Source of the DNA: Gottschalkia purinilytica
GTDB taxonomy: Bacteria; Bacillota; Clostridia; Tissierellales; Gottschalkiaceae
DNA length: 64,000 nucleotides
Direction: 5' to 3'
Assembly (NCBI RefSeq): GCF_001190785.1
Contig: NZ_LGSS01000006.1
Location: 101,602-165,601, forward strand
Shown: piece by piece, positions 1 to 9,273 of the stretch
Layout: the number at the start of each line of letters is the position of its first letter
Numbering within the stretch: the stretch's first letter is position 1
Notes under the pieces: generated by a model
What the model saw: the letters and a program-made list of their open reading frames with translations, nothing else
Told to the model about the DNA's origin: nothing
Databases searched by the model: none
Made by a program: the position numbers and the translations under genes

Positions 1-20
1 ACTTTAAGGAGGTTATGGAT

Positions 21-2366
21 GTGAAGGGACTAGATAAAGAAATCATTAAATATATATGTGAAAATAACTTAGAAAGAGATTTGTTAAAAGGTAATTTTGG
101 TATAGAGAAAGAAAATGTTAGAGTTGATAAGAATGGAAGATTGTCGACTACCCCACATCCAAAAGTATTTGGCGATAGGTTAAATAATTTATATATAACA
201 ACTGACTTTGCAGAAAGTCAAGTTGAAATGGTTACACCTGTAGTGGACACTCTTGAAGAAACTTATGAATTTTTAGATAATCTTCAAAATATAGTTAGTT
301 TAGAGCTAGAGGAAGAGCTTTTATGGCCACAAAGTAATCCACCAATTTTACCTGATGATGAAAAAATATATATAGCGAATTTCAATGATACGAGTGATGG
401 TAAAGAGGCTAGAAGATATAGAGACACATTAGCTGAAAAATATGGAAAGAAAATTCAACTTATTTCAGGAATACACTATAATTTTTCTTTAAAAGATAAA
501 TTTTTAGACAATCTATATAAAGAGTTTGGAAAAGGATTAACTTTTACTGACTTTAAAAACAAAGTATATTTAAAAATAGCTAAGAACTTATTAAGATATA
601 GATGGTTACTAATATATCTTACTGGAGCTAGTCCTATTGTACACAAGACTTATGATGAAAAAATAATTAATAATATGAAAAATATTAATGAAGAAAGTTA
701 CCATATTGAAGACATAGTATCCTTTAGAAATGGAAGCTATGGATATAAAAATGAAAAAGATTTCATTATATCATATGACAATGTTGAGTCATACGTTAGA
801 GATATAGAAGAGCTTATTAGTAGCGGTGAATTGGATAGTGCTAGAGAATTTTATAGTCCTGTAAGACTTAAAGCAGAGGAAAATAAAGATACACTAAATT
901 CTCTTTTAAAAGATGGAATTAAATATTTAGAATTAAGATTTATAGATCTAAATCCATTTAATAAAAATGGAATAGACTTAGAAACTTTGTATTTAGTACA
1001 TTTACTAGTTCTATTTAGTTTGTTCCAGGAAGATGAACCTTTTGATGAAGAAAGTCAAAAGGTAGCATATAAAAATCATGAGTTAGTAGCATCTTTTGGA
1101 AGGAATAAAAACTTAGAGCTATATGAGAACTTTAATACAAAAAACTTATTATGTAATATGGGAAAAAATATATTTGAAGAGATAAGAAAATTAATATCAG
1201 TCATAGGGGAAAAAGAAGAATTCTTAATAAAAGTAGTAGATGATGCTATTGACAAGCTTGAAAATCCAAATAAAACTATAGCAAATAAAATAGTAGAAAA
1301 AGTATTAGAAAAATCCTACATGGATTTTCACATAGAGCTAGCTAAAGAATACCTTAAAGAAAGTAAAGAAAACGAATTTAAGCTTACAGGATATGAGGAT
1401 CTAGAATTATCTACTCAAGTGCTTTTAAAAGCTTCTATAAAAAGAGGAATTAAGTTTGAAATCTTAGACAGAAAAGATAACTTTATAGCACTAGATAATG
1501 GTAAAAAAGTAGAATACACTAAACAAGCTACTAAAACTTCACTTGATCCTTATAGTTCTGTAATGATAATGGAGAATAAATTGGTTACAAAACATGTTTT
1601 AGATAAAGTAGGAATTAGAGTTCCAATAGGAAAAGATTATTTTAATAGTTCATCTGCTAAGAAAGATTTTACTTTATTTAAGGACAAAAGTATCGTTATA
1701 AAGCCTAAATTTACGAACTTTGGGGTAGGAATTACTATCTTTAAAGATACATTTTCTAAAGAAAGTTATGAAAGAGCTATAGACATTGCATTTGAACACG
1801 ATGATTCTATTTTAATTGAAGAATTTTTAAAAGGAAATGAATATAGATTTCTTGTACTAGGGGATAAAGTTGAAGGTGTACTTAATAGAGTACCAGCTAA
1901 TGTTGTTGGAGATGGAAAAAGCAGTATAGAAGAATTAATTAATAGAAAAAATAGTAGTCCTCTTAGAGGTGAAGGACATAGAACACCACTTGAAATAATA
2001 ACTATTGGTGAGATTGAAAAAATGTTTTTAAATCAACAAGGAAAAGATATAAATTATGTTCCTTTAGATGGAGAAACAGTATACCTAAGAGAGAATTCTA
2101 ATATAAGTACAGGTGGAGATAGTATAGATTGTACAGAAGATATACTAAAAAGCTATAAGGATATTGCTATTAAAGCTGCAAAAACAGTAGGAGCTTCTAT
2201 TTGTGGTGTGGATATGATTATTGAAGATATATCTCAAGATGCTACTAAAGATAATTATGGAATAATTGAGCTTAACTTTAATCCCGCTGTATATATGCAC
2301 TGTTATCCATATAAAGGTGTTAATAGGAATATTGGAGAAAAGATATTAGATCTTTTAGATTTATAA
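21..2366 (+). CDS. gshF: Bifunctional glutamate-cysteine ligase / glutathione synthetase GshF (GshAB)
   Basis: Cytosolic enzyme that makes glutathione in two ATP-dependent steps: glutamate plus cysteine, then glycine addition. The N-terminal half (about residues 1-480) is a GshA-type ligase; the C-terminal half (about 490-780) is an ATP-grasp ligase with the lysine motif KPKFTNFGVG, the EEFLKGNEYR strand and a terminal ELNFNPA metal site. About 780 residues is the normal length for the fusion. ATG at 15 lies only 2 nt after AAGGAGG (6-12), whereas the in-frame GTG at 21 has an 8-nt spacer, so GTG is preferred. The upstream promoter lies outside the window. Identification is confident; only the start is open. 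Confidence 0.95.
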   Translation: MKGLDKEIIKYICENNLERDLLKGNFGIEKENVRVDKNGRLSTTPHPKVFGDRLNNLYITTDFAESQVEMVTPVVDTLEETYEFLDNLQNIVSLELEEELLWPQSNPPILPDDEKIYIANFNDTSDGKEARRYRDTLAEKYGKKIQLISGIHYNFSLKDKFLDNLYKEFGKGLTFTDFKNKVYLKIAKNLLRYRWLLIYLTGASPIVHKTYDEKIINNMKNINEESYHIEDIVSFRNGSYGYKNEKDFIISYDNVESYVRDIEELISSGELDSAREFYSPVRLKAEENKDTLNSLLKDGIKYLELRFIDLNPFNKNGIDLETLYLVHLLVLFSLFQEDEPFDEESQKVAYKNHELVASFGRNKNLELYENFNTKNLLCNMGKNIFEEIRKLISVIGEKEEFLIKVVDDAIDKLENPNKTIANKIVEKVLEKSYMDFHIELAKEYLKESKENEFKLTGYEDLELSTQVLLKASIKRGIKFEILDRKDNFIALDNGKKVEYTKQATKTSLDPYSSVMIMENKLVTKHVLDKVGIRVPIGKDYFNSSSAKKDFTLFKDKSIVIKPKFTNFGVGITIFKDTFSKESYERAIDIAFEHDDSILIEEFLKGNEYRFLVLGDKVEGVLNRVPANVVGDGKSSIEELINRKNSSPLRGEGHRTPLEIITIGEIEKMFLNQQGKDINYVPLDGETVYLRENSNISTGGDSIDCTEDILKSYKDIAIKAAKTVGASICGVDMIIEDISQDATKDNYGIIELNFNPAVYMHCYPYKGVNRNIGEKILDLLDL

Positions 2367-2446
2367 GTACTAACTACTTAAAAATTACTTAAGTTAGATA
2401 CTTGAAAAGAATTAAATACTGTGATATATTACTGTTAAACTTAATA

Positions 2447-2526
2447 ATGGTGATGGAGTTCACCAGAATCGCTGAATGCTAATGACTCCTACAAGAAATA
2501 CTATGGTATACTTGTAGGAGTTTTTT
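2447..2526 (+). promoter_or_regulatory. Fluoride riboswitch (crcB motif) with overlapping terminator
   Basis: The segment GGTGATGGAGTTCACC (2449-2464), followed by GCTGAATGCTAATGACTCCTAC (split here as GCTGAATGCT and AATGACTCCTAC, 2471-2492), matches the conserved core of the fluoride aptamer. Its 3' strand ACTCCTACAAG (2485-2495) also pairs with CTTGTAGGAGT (2511-2521) followed by six T, an intrinsic terminator. This is the usual on-switch layout: fluoride stabilises the aptamer and prevents termination. The downstream gene is an antiporter, one of the known fluoride regulon classes. Confidence 0.88.
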
Positions 2527-2563
2527 ATGTTTTTGAACTTATTTTATTAAGGAGGTTTATAAT

Positions 2564-3751
2564 ATGGCTACAAGTTTAGCAATTATTATGTTATTAGGAA
2601 TGATGGCAAATTGGATTTTTTCTAAGTTAAGGCTTCCAGGACTTCTAGGAATGCTAATATTAGGAGTGTTGATAGGTCCTTATGGACTTAATTTACTTGA
2701 TATTGAAATGATGAAGATATCTGGAGACCTTAGAAAAATTGCTTTAATAATTATTTTATTAAGAGCAGGGCTAGGTATAAATAAAAATGATTTAAAAAAA
2801 GTAGGGAAAACAGCTATTAAATTAAGTTGTATACCAGGATTAATAGAGGGATTTACAATTGCATTTATATCTATAAAAGTTTTAGGATTTTCTTTTATAC
2901 AAGGAGGTATGTTAGGATTCATTATAGCAGCAGTTTCACCAGCTGTAGTAACACCACAAATGATAAATCTTATGGAAGAAAAAATAGGGACTAATAAAGG
3001 AATTCCAACCTTAATATTAGCAGGAGCTTCTATAGATGATGTTTTTGCAATAACAATATTTAGTACGTTTTTAGGGCTATATGGTGGTAAAAATATAAAT
3101 ATAGCTATGAAGATACTAGGTATTCCAATATCAATAATACTAGGAATTGTATTAGGAGTTGTTGTTGGACTTATAATAATTAGAATACTAAAGAAATTTG
3201 ATATACATGATACTAAAAAGATTTTGATTGTACTTGGATTAGCTATATTACTTACTACATTAGAAAATATATTAAAAAATAAAATTGAGATAGCTTCTTT
3301 GCTAGGTGTTATGACTATAGGATTCATAATCTTTGATAAGGCACCTAACTTAGGAAAAACTTTATCTGTAAAGTTTAATAAAATATGGACATTTGCTGAA
3401 ATACTTTTATTTGTTTTAGTAGGAGCTGAAGTAAATACTAGTATAGCATTAGAGGCAGGAGTTAAAGGCGTTGTTATAATATTAGTAGGATTAATTGGAA
3501 GAAGTATAGGAGTGATGATATCAGTTATAGGGACTAATTTAAGTTGGAAAGAAAGGCTATTTTGCATTATATCATATTTACCTAAAGCTACAGTACAAGC
3601 AGCTATGGGAGCTATCCCATTATCAATGGGAGTTAAATCAGGAGACATCATACTTGCAATAGCTATTCTATCTATAATAATTACAGCACCTTTAGGTGCA
3701 TTAGGAATTAGTATAACTTCTAATAAGCTATTAACAAAAGAAGCCGAATAA
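2564..3751 (+). CDS. Cation/proton antiporter under fluoride riboswitch control
   Basis: Integral membrane protein of 395 residues with about 12 hydrophobic segments. An adjacent acidic pair, D158-D159, in the motif AGASIDDVFAIT matches the ion-binding Asp-Asp site of cation/proton antiporters. The family exchanges Na+ or K+ for H+; here the upstream fluoride riboswitch implies induction by fluoride, and antiporters of this kind recur in fluoride regulons. GGAGG at 2551-2555 is 8 nt before the ATG. It is a single-gene unit after the riboswitch terminator. Whether it moves fluoride itself or relieves acid/ion stress caused by HF cannot be told from sequence. Confidence 0.85.
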   Translation: MATSLAIIMLLGMMANWIFSKLRLPGLLGMLILGVLIGPYGLNLLDIEMMKISGDLRKIALIIILLRAGLGINKNDLKKVGKTAIKLSCIPGLIEGFTIAFISIKVLGFSFIQGGMLGFIIAAVSPAVVTPQMINLMEEKIGTNKGIPTLILAGASIDDVFAITIFSTFLGLYGGKNINIAMKILGIPISIILGIVLGVVVGLIIIRILKKFDIHDTKKILIVLGLAILLTTLENILKNKIEIASLLGVMTIGFIIFDKAPNLGKTLSVKFNKIWTFAEILLFVLVGAEVNTSIALEAGVKGVVIILVGLIGRSIGVMISVIGTNLSWKERLFCIISYLPKATVQAAMGAIPLSMGVKSGDIILAIAILSIIITAPLGALGISITSNKLLTKEAE

Positions 3752-3900
3752 ATAAAAAAGTTTTTTAACTATTATTATAAAAATTTGATAAAATTAGAGG
3801 AAAAGACTAGAAGGATGTTTTATATCACATATTAAGAGATAGAAACTTAGTAATAGGAAGAATCTATTTTAAATGAGAAACTTTAAGGAAGTGAAAATAA

Positions 3901-4731
3901 ATGTATCCTAAAATATTAGTAGGAGAAATGGCTAGACTTCATAATATTTCATCTCAAACTTTAAGATATTATGATAAGATAGGCTTATTTAAACCAGCAT
4001 ATATTGATGAAAATAATAATTATCGTTACTATGGTATAGAGCAATTTGCCTATCTTGATTCTATTCTTTTTCTTAAAGAATTAGGAATGCCTTTAGAAGA
4101 TATAAGACAATACTTTGAAAATCGTAATTTAAATACAGTAATAGATATATTAGAAGAAAATGAAGAAAGAATCAAGAATCAAATTGAAATACTCAATGTA
4201 AGATTAAATAGCATTCAAAATAAAGTAAAATTAATAAAAAAATATAAAAATATTAATAACTTTGGTAAGTGTAGATTAAAAAGATTTTCTAAGAGGAAAA
4301 TGGTAAAATTAGACTTTAAAAACTCCAGGGATAATATAGCATTTGAATATACAATAAAGAAACTTAGTAATTTATTAAAAGATGAATTATGCTTATTTAA
4401 TGGATTAATTAGTGTCATACTTGGAAAAGAAGAACTTATGACTAATAATTACGGGTATTGGAAGGGAGTATCTTTGTTATTTGAAGAAGATATATCAGAA
4501 GTTAAAGAATTCAGTATAATACCTGAAGGTGAATTTGCTACAATTGTTTTTAATGGTCCATATGAAAATGGAGAAGAGCACTATCATAATCTTATAAATT
4601 GGATTAAAGAAAATTCACTAGAAATATTAGGAGATGGACTTATTGTTACAATTACAGATGCATCTTTTTCAGGAGTAGAAGATGAATACATTACAGAAAT
4701 TCAAATACCTGTAAAACATAGCAATACTTAA
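3901..4731 (+). CDS. MerR-family regulator with GyrI-like effector-binding domain
   Basis: 276 residues. The N-terminal winged helix (about 3-72) has the MerR hallmark SQTLRYYDKIGLF, followed by a coiled-coil dimerisation helix (about 75-120). The C-terminal half (about 125-270) looks like a GyrI/BmrR-type drug-binding domain. Such proteins activate promoters with overlong 19-bp spacers on binding hydrophobic cations or drugs. It is followed 39 nt later by a GNAT gene that may be its partner. A MerR-type promoter exists in this window before the MATE gene (59785-59815), but a link is only speculation. No operator was identified upstream of this gene. Confidence 0.85.
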   Translation: MYPKILVGEMARLHNISSQTLRYYDKIGLFKPAYIDENNNYRYYGIEQFAYLDSILFLKELGMPLEDIRQYFENRNLNTVIDILEENEERIKNQIEILNVRLNSIQNKVKLIKKYKNINNFGKCRLKRFSKRKMVKLDFKNSRDNIAFEYTIKKLSNLLKDELCLFNGLISVILGKEELMTNNYGYWKGVSLLFEEDISEVKEFSIIPEGEFATIVFNGPYENGEEHYHNLINWIKENSLEILGDGLIVTITDASFSGVEDEYITEIQIPVKHSNT

Positions 4732-4770
4732 ACTAAATAGATACTAAAGAGTTAATAAGGAGATAGCAGT

Positions 4771-5250
4771 ATGTATATAAAAAAAGTCGATGATTCAGAT
4801 AGATCACAGCTAGTATGTTTTATTAAAGAAAATTGGGGATCTAGTATAATGGTATCAAGGGGAAAAGTACATGATATATCTAAATTACCTGGGTTTATAG
4901 CATATAAAAATGATAAAATAATAGGTCTTATAACATATAATATTGAAAATAAAGAATGTGAAGTTGTATCTTTAGACAGTTTAGAAGAGAATAAAGGATT
5001 AGGAAGTAAATTATTAGAGAAAGTTATCGAGACTGCTAAGGAAAATAGATGTCATAAAGTATGGCTTATAACTACAAACGATAATACAAGAGCTATTCGA
5101 TTTTATCAAAAACGAGATTTTGATATAAAAGCAATTCATATAGATGCAGTAAATGAATCTAGAAAGATAAAACCTGAGATTCCGCTGAAGGGATATGATA
5201 ATATTTCTATATTACATGAAATAGAATTTGAAATTAAACTCAAAGATTAA
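4771..5250 (+). CDS. GNAT-family N-acetyltransferase
   Basis: 159 residues, a single acetyltransferase domain. The acetyl-CoA-binding signature is visible as LEENKGLGSKLLEKVIETA (about residues 71-89), followed by a TTNDNTRAIRFYQKRDF motif typical of the last strand and helix. The substrate is unknown. It follows the MerR gene by 39 nt with its own AAGGAG site, so the two may form an operon, a combination common for drug or toxin modification. Assignment to the superfamily is firm; a specific function is not. Confidence 0.85.
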   Translation: MYIKKVDDSDRSQLVCFIKENWGSSIMVSRGKVHDISKLPGFIAYKNDKIIGLITYNIENKECEVVSLDSLEENKGLGSKLLEKVIETAKENRCHKVWLITTNDNTRAIRFYQKRDFDIKAIHIDAVNESRKIKPEIPLKGYDNISILHEIEFEIKLKD

Positions 5251-5278
5251 ATAAAAATACTTTTTAGAAGGGATAATA

Positions 5279-6331
5279 ATGAAACAAGCAAGAAAACATT
5301 TAAAAAAAGTTGGTTATCCATCAGGAACTATACTTTATACTGGAAATGATTTAGATAAAGAAGTTGAGATTGAGCTAATTACATATAGTAAAGAAAAATC
5401 ATCTATAAAAAATATTAAATCATTAGATGAAATGGATTTTTCATCTGATGATTTAAAATGGATAAATATACGAGGATTACACGATATAGACTTAATTAAA
5501 AAAATTGGTGATATATTTAAAATTAGCAACTTAACATTAGAGAATATAACGCATATAGCTGAACGTCCTAAAGTTGAATTTTATAATAACTACATGTTTT
5601 TAACACTAAAAACTCTTTTTTTTGATGAAGATAATATAGAAATAATACAGAAACAAGTTTCGTTTATATTAATGCATAATACTCTGATAACTTTTCAAGA
5701 GGATAAGAATAATACCTTTGATATGGCAAAGAAAAGAATTTGTGAAAATGAAGGATTAATAGCAAAGAAGAATATAGATTATTTACTATATTTTTTAATT
5801 GATGGTGTTGTAGATGAATATTTTGTTGCATTGAGTAAGATAGAAGAGAAAATAGAAGATATAGAGGAAAGTATCGTAGGTAATTCACAAAAGTATGAAC
5901 TACAAGAAGTTTATAAGCTAAGGAAAGGGTTAGTTATTTTTAAAGCATTGACTTGGCCACTAGAAGATACTATATATGATATTCTTAATGAAGATTCCAT
6001 TATATCAGAAGATACTAAAAAATACTTAAAAGATGTAAGAGACCACCTAATTCAAATTACAGAACTTGTTACTTTTTATAGAGAGATGATATTAGGTATT
6101 TTTGATATACATTTATCTAATACAAGTAATAAGATGAATCAGATTATGACTACATTAACGGTTTTTTCTACAATATTTATTCCATTAACATTTTTAACAG
6201 GTATTTATGGTATGAATTTTAAGTATATGCCAGAACTTTATCTTAAGTGGAGCTATCCTTTATTTTGGATACTATGTTTAGGAATAATATTTGGTATGTA
6301 TAGATTCTTCAAAAATAAAGACTGGATGTAA
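5279..6331 (+). CDS. corA: CorA-family divalent cation transporter
   Basis: 350 residues. A long cytoplasmic N-terminal region with a helical funnel precedes two C-terminal membrane helices. The diagnostic YGMN motif lies at residues 310-313, right after the first helix, and the second helix ends in a basic tail (RFFKNKDWM). CorA proteins form pentameric Mg2+ (or Co2+/Ni2+) channels. It starts 28 nt after the GNAT gene with an AGAAGGGAT site, so co-transcription with it is possible. Assignment is confident; the ion preferred is inferred from the family. Confidence 0.93.
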   Translation: MKQARKHLKKVGYPSGTILYTGNDLDKEVEIELITYSKEKSSIKNIKSLDEMDFSSDDLKWINIRGLHDIDLIKKIGDIFKISNLTLENITHIAERPKVEFYNNYMFLTLKTLFFDEDNIEIIQKQVSFILMHNTLITFQEDKNNTFDMAKKRICENEGLIAKKNIDYLLYFLIDGVVDEYFVALSKIEEKIEDIEESIVGNSQKYELQEVYKLRKGLVIFKALTWPLEDTIYDILNEDSIISEDTKKYLKDVRDHLIQITELVTFYREMILGIFDIHLSNTSNKMNQIMTTLTVFSTIFIPLTFLTGIYGMNFKYMPELYLKWSYPLFWILCLGIIFGMYRFFKNKDWM

Positions 6332-6421
6332 CTTAGTATATATTAAGAAGTATTAAATATTAAATAAAACTTTATATTTAACATATGTAAAAAACATAGA
6401 AAAATGTCGCATGAAAATATA

Positions 6422-6450
6422 TTGACATTTGATACCGTCCAGTGTAAAAT
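6422..6450 (+). promoter_or_regulatory. Sigma-A promoter of the cysK leader
   Basis: TTGACA at 6422-6427 and TAAAAT at 6445-6450 are separated by exactly 17 bp. Transcription would start near 6457, about 185 nt before the cysK ATG, leaving a long leader. Confidence 0.7.
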
Positions 6451-6456
6451 TACTAT

Positions 6457-6522
6457 AAACATATAGGAATACTATATATTAAATAAATGTTTAAACAAAG
6501 TAAATGTCTATATGTTTTTTTT
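6457..6522 (+). terminator. Leader terminator or attenuator with operator-like element upstream of cysK
   Basis: AAACATATAG (6457-6466) pairs with CTATATGTTT (6508-6517) followed by a T tract, so the leader can end before cysK. Inside lies ATAGGAATACTAT (6463-6475), an interrupted palindrome that recurs as ATAAGAATACTAT in the nifB-like leader (17795-17807). A further inverted pair TTCCTA (6532-6537) and TAGGAA (6547-6552) follows. The ATAGGAAT core resembles CymR-type cysteine-regulon boxes, but this is inference. Confidence 0.5.
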
Positions 6523-6641
6523 ATCAGATAATTCCTAGTAAATCGATAGGAAAAATACATTTTAAGAATATAATGAAAAAAATATAATATATATTAAATA
6601 AAATAATATCAATCTAAAATTGTTTTATGGGGGAGATAAAA

Positions 6642-7577
6642 ATGACTAATATAGCAAAGAATCTTACTGAACTAATTGGAAATACACCACTTCTTGAACT
6701 TACAAACTATAATTCTTTAAATAAACTTGAAGGAACAGTAATAGCCAAACTAGAATATTTTAACCCTGCAAGTAGTGTTAAGGATAGAATTGGATACGCT
6801 ATGATTAAAGATGCTGAAGAAAAAGGATTATTAAACGAGAACACAGTAATCATAGAGCCTACTAGTGGAAATACAGGTATAGCACTTGCATTTGTAGCAG
6901 CAGCAAAGGGATATAGATTAATCTTAACAATGCCTGATACAATGAGTGTTGAACGTAGGAATTTATTAAAAGCATTAGGAGCCGAATTAGTTCTTACACC
7001 TGGAAGTGAAGGTATGAAGGGAGCAATAGCTAAAGCAGAAGAACTATCTGCACAAACTTCTAATTCAATAATATTACAACAGTTCAAAAATCCAGCTAAC
7101 CCTAAAATACACAGAGAAACTACAGCAGAAGAAATATGGAAAGATACTGATGGTAAAGTAGATATATTTGTTTCTGGAGTAGGTACAGGAGGTACTGTTA
7201 CAGGAGTAGGGGAAGTTCTAAAGCAAAAAAATCCTAATGTAAAAATTGTTGCTGTAGAGCCTTTTGATTCACCAGTACTTTCAGGAGGAGAAGCAGGATC
7301 ACATAAAATACAAGGTATTGGTGCAGGATTTATTCCAGATATAATTAACCAATCTGTAATTGATGAGATATTTAAAGTTAAAAATGAAGAAGCATTTGAA
7401 ACTGCTAGAGACCTTGCTAAGACTGAAGGACTGCTTGTAGGAATATCTTCAGGGGCAGCAGCATTTGCAGCTTCTCAAATAGCTAAAAGACCAGAAAATA
7501 AAGGAAAAAATATAGTAGTATTATTACCAGACACAGGAGAAAGATATTTATCAACAATTCTTTTCCAAGAAGACTAA
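6642..7577 (+). CDS. cysK: Cysteine synthase (O-acetylserine sulfhydrylase)
   Basis: 311 residues, PLP enzyme that joins sulfide to O-acetylserine to give cysteine. The Schiff-base lysine is K47 in [10 protein letters not shown], with the substrate loop TSGNTGIAL and the PLP-phosphate loop [10 protein letters not shown] all present; length is normal for CysK. ATG at 6627 would overlap the GGGGGAG site, so ATG 6642 is used. It opens a block of sulfur genes and has a long regulated-looking leader with promoter, palindrome and terminator. In context it would capture sulfide released by the nitrogenase-like enzymes downstream (inference). Confidence 0.95.
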   Translation: MTNIAKNLTELIGNTPLLELTNYNSLNKLEGTVIAKLEYFNPASSVKDRIGYAMIKDAEEKGLLNENTVIIEPTSGNTGIALAFVAAAKGYRLILTMPDTMSVERRNLLKALGAELVLTPGSEGMKGAIAKAEELSAQTSNSIILQQFKNPANPKIHRETTAEEIWKDTDGKVDIFVSGVGTGGTVTGVGEVLKQKNPNVKIVAVEPFDSPVLSGGEAGSHKIQGIGAGFIPDIINQSVIDEIFKVKNEEAFETARDLAKTEGLLVGISSGAAAFAASQIAKRPENKGKNIVVLLPDTGERYLSTILFQED

Positions 7578-7638
7578 ACTATATTAGATATACTTAAGAA
7601 ATAAAAAAAGGGGGATATATAAAGCAGGGGGGTATATA

Positions 7639-7827
7639 ATGGCTGTTAGATTTCATGAGAGGGATACAAAAAAATCTTTCAAAAATAATAGTGTTAGAAG
7701 TATAGTACTAAGATATTTAAGTACGATAAAAGACGGAAATTTTACAATTGTAAAACAAGATAACCAAGCTATCCAAGTTAATTTGAACGAAAAATATATA
7801 TTAGGGAACTATCTTTGTTGCAAATAA
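7639..7827 (+). CDS. Small YezD/DUF2292-like protein, divergent copy
   Basis: 62 residues. I do not recognise it on its own, but residues about 25-55 align without gaps to the YezD-like protein of the next gene (shared I..G..T.V.Q....Q...NEK..L pattern, about 10 of 31 identical), so the two look like tandem paralogues. The basic N-terminal 20 residues and the C-terminal Leu-Cys-Cys-Lys tail are unique to this copy. A GGGGGG site precedes the ATG. It lies 61 nt after cysK and probably belongs to the same transcript. Function unknown; the sulfur context is the only clue. Confidence 0.7.
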   Translation: MAVRFHERDTKKSFKNNSVRSIVLRYLSTIKDGNFTIVKQDNQAIQVNLNEKYILGNYLCCK

Positions 7828-7849
7828 TTTTCTGTTGGAGGGCTTAGGA

Positions 7850-8011
7850 GTGTCTGAAAAAAAGAATGGTAGTATTAATAGTACTTTCGATGAAAGCTTA
7901 GAAAAGCTTGTGAAAGTTATAGATAGCATAAGTTATGGATCTGTAACGGCTGTAATTCAAGAGGGGAAAATTGTACAGATAGAAAAAAATGAAAAAGTAA
8001 GACTTAAATAA
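7850..8011 (+). CDS. yezD: YezD family protein (DUF2292)
   Basis: 53 residues with a GTG start 7 nt after GGAGGG (7837-7842). The C-terminal part, a YGSVTAVIQEGKIVQIEK stretch, is the typical YezD/DUF2292 signature. These tiny proteins are often encoded beside sulfate, sulfonate or cysteine genes in Firmicutes, but their role is not established. Here the gene sits between cysK and an organosulfur ABC importer, 22 nt after its divergent paralogue. A strong terminator follows, so it probably ends the cysK transcript. Confidence 0.8.
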   Translation: MSEKKNGSINSTFDESLEKLVKVIDSISYGSVTAVIQEGKIVQIEKNEKVRLK

Positions 8012-8062
8012 ATATTGGCTTAATAAAATTTATTTTATATACACTGCTGACTGAATAATCAG

Positions 8063-8105
8063 AGGCTGTGTCTCAATTATAAATGATTGAGATACAGTCT
8101 TTTTT
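8063..8105 (+). terminator. Intrinsic terminator after the cysK block
   Basis: AGGCTGTGTCTCAAT (8063-8077) pairs through G-U tolerated base pairs with ATTGAGATACAGTCT (8086-8100), followed by a T run. It separates cysK-yezD from the ABC importer genes; partial read-through is possible because no clear promoter follows it. Confidence 0.8.
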
Positions 8106-8183
8106 GTTTATATAAATTTAGCAAATATTAAGTGAACTTATCCATATAAATAATGAAAACATAATTAGAAGGAAGTGATTGAA

Positions 8184-9239
8184 TTGAAATCTAAAATACT
8201 TAAAATTATTACTCTGTGTTTAATATTAATGAGCATTGCCCTAGTTTCTATAGGATGTCAAAAAAGTAAAGAAGATGAACAGACAAATAAGACTGAAGAT
8301 GTATCAAAAGTAGATAAAAAAACAAATAAAAAAGAAGACAAAAAAGTTAAGAAAAAGATTGTAGTAGGTCAAAATGGAGGTATATGTCAAGCACCTTTAG
8401 TTATGGCTTATGAAAAAGGATTTTTTAAAGAAGAAGGTATCGAAGTTGAACTTTTAAAAGGCGACTATCCTACTCTTAGAGACGGACTTGCAACTGGAAA
8501 AGTAGATGTTAGTGATGGTCTTGTAGTTACTTGGCTTAAACCCATACAAAATGGTTTAGATATAAACTTTACTTTAGGAATACACACAGGATGTATTTCA
8601 GTTGTTGTACCAAAAAGCTCTAAAGTAAAAGGATTTGAAGATTTGAAAGGAAAGACAATTGGAGTTTCAGGTGGAATCGGTGGCGGATCTATGAACTTTG
8701 GTTATAGAAGTATCTTGAGAGATGGACTCAATGTAAAAGACTATAATTGGAAGGACTTCCCTGCTCAACAACTTATTACAGCCCTTGAAAAAGGAGAAAT
8801 ACAAGCTGCTATAACTGGGGATCAGACAGCTCATGCATGGATTGAGTCTGGAAAAGTGAATGTTATAAGATCAAGTACTCATGATGAAGACTATAAGGAT
8901 GAATACTGCTGTCTTCTTGGAATAAGAGGACCTATTGTAAGGGATGAACCTGAAGTAGCAGAAGCTTTAACTAGAGCTGTTTTAAAAGCTGCAAAATGGG
9001 TTAATGAAAATAGAGAAGAAACAGCAAAAATTATGGTTGATAAACAACATGTTAATGGAGATTATGAGTATAACTTAAATCTATTAAAATCATATAACTA
9101 TAAACCAAGCATATCAGGTGGCAAAGAAGCTATAAGAACTTCAATAGACGAACTTAAACAATTAGAGTTATTCGATAAAAATATTGACATAGATAAAGAA
9201 ACAGAAAAAATATATAAAGAGCTTAAAAATGTAGAATAA
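8184..9239 (+). CDS. SsuA/TauA-type ABC transporter substrate-binding lipoprotein
   Basis: About 351 residues. A signal peptide ends in the lipobox SIGC, followed by a Lys/Glu-rich linker to about residue 60 and then an NMT1/SsuA-like binding fold (VVGQNGGICQAPLVMAYEKG and later VSGGIGGGSMNFG anion-binding turns). The family binds sulfonates, taurine, nitrate or thiamine precursors. TTG at 8184 is preferred over GTG 8175, which lies inside the GAAGGAAG ribosome site. Permease and ATPase genes follow directly. The neighbours cysK and metY and the nitrogenase-like pair favour an organosulfur ligand; the exact ligand is not readable. Confidence 0.88.
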   Translation: MKSKILKIITLCLILMSIALVSIGCQKSKEDEQTNKTEDVSKVDKKTNKKEDKKVKKKIVVGQNGGICQAPLVMAYEKGFFKEEGIEVELLKGDYPTLRDGLATGKVDVSDGLVVTWLKPIQNGLDINFTLGIHTGCISVVVPKSSKVKGFEDLKGKTIGVSGGIGGGSMNFGYRSILRDGLNVKDYNWKDFPAQQLITALEKGEIQAAITGDQTAHAWIESGKVNVIRSSTHDEDYKDEYCCLLGIRGPIVRDEPEVAEALTRAVLKAAKWVNENREETAKIMVDKQHVNGDYEYNLNLLKSYNYKPSISGGKEAIRTSIDELKQLELFDKNIDIDKETEKIYKELKNVE

Positions 9240-9273
9240 TCATGTAACACTAATTTTTAGAAAGGGTGATAAT

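Noticed and set aside
2680..3651. Long minus-strand reading frame of 323 codons opposite the antiporter
   Set aside because: It lies entirely antisense to a well-supported membrane protein, is rich in Ile/Ser/Pro as antisense frames of such genes are, and has no homology signature or ribosome site.
6451..6641. S-box (SAM) or T-box riboswitch in the cysK leader
   Set aside because: Neither the S-box conserved core nor the T-box AGGGTGGNACCGCG-type sequence is present; only promoter, palindromes and terminator can be supported.
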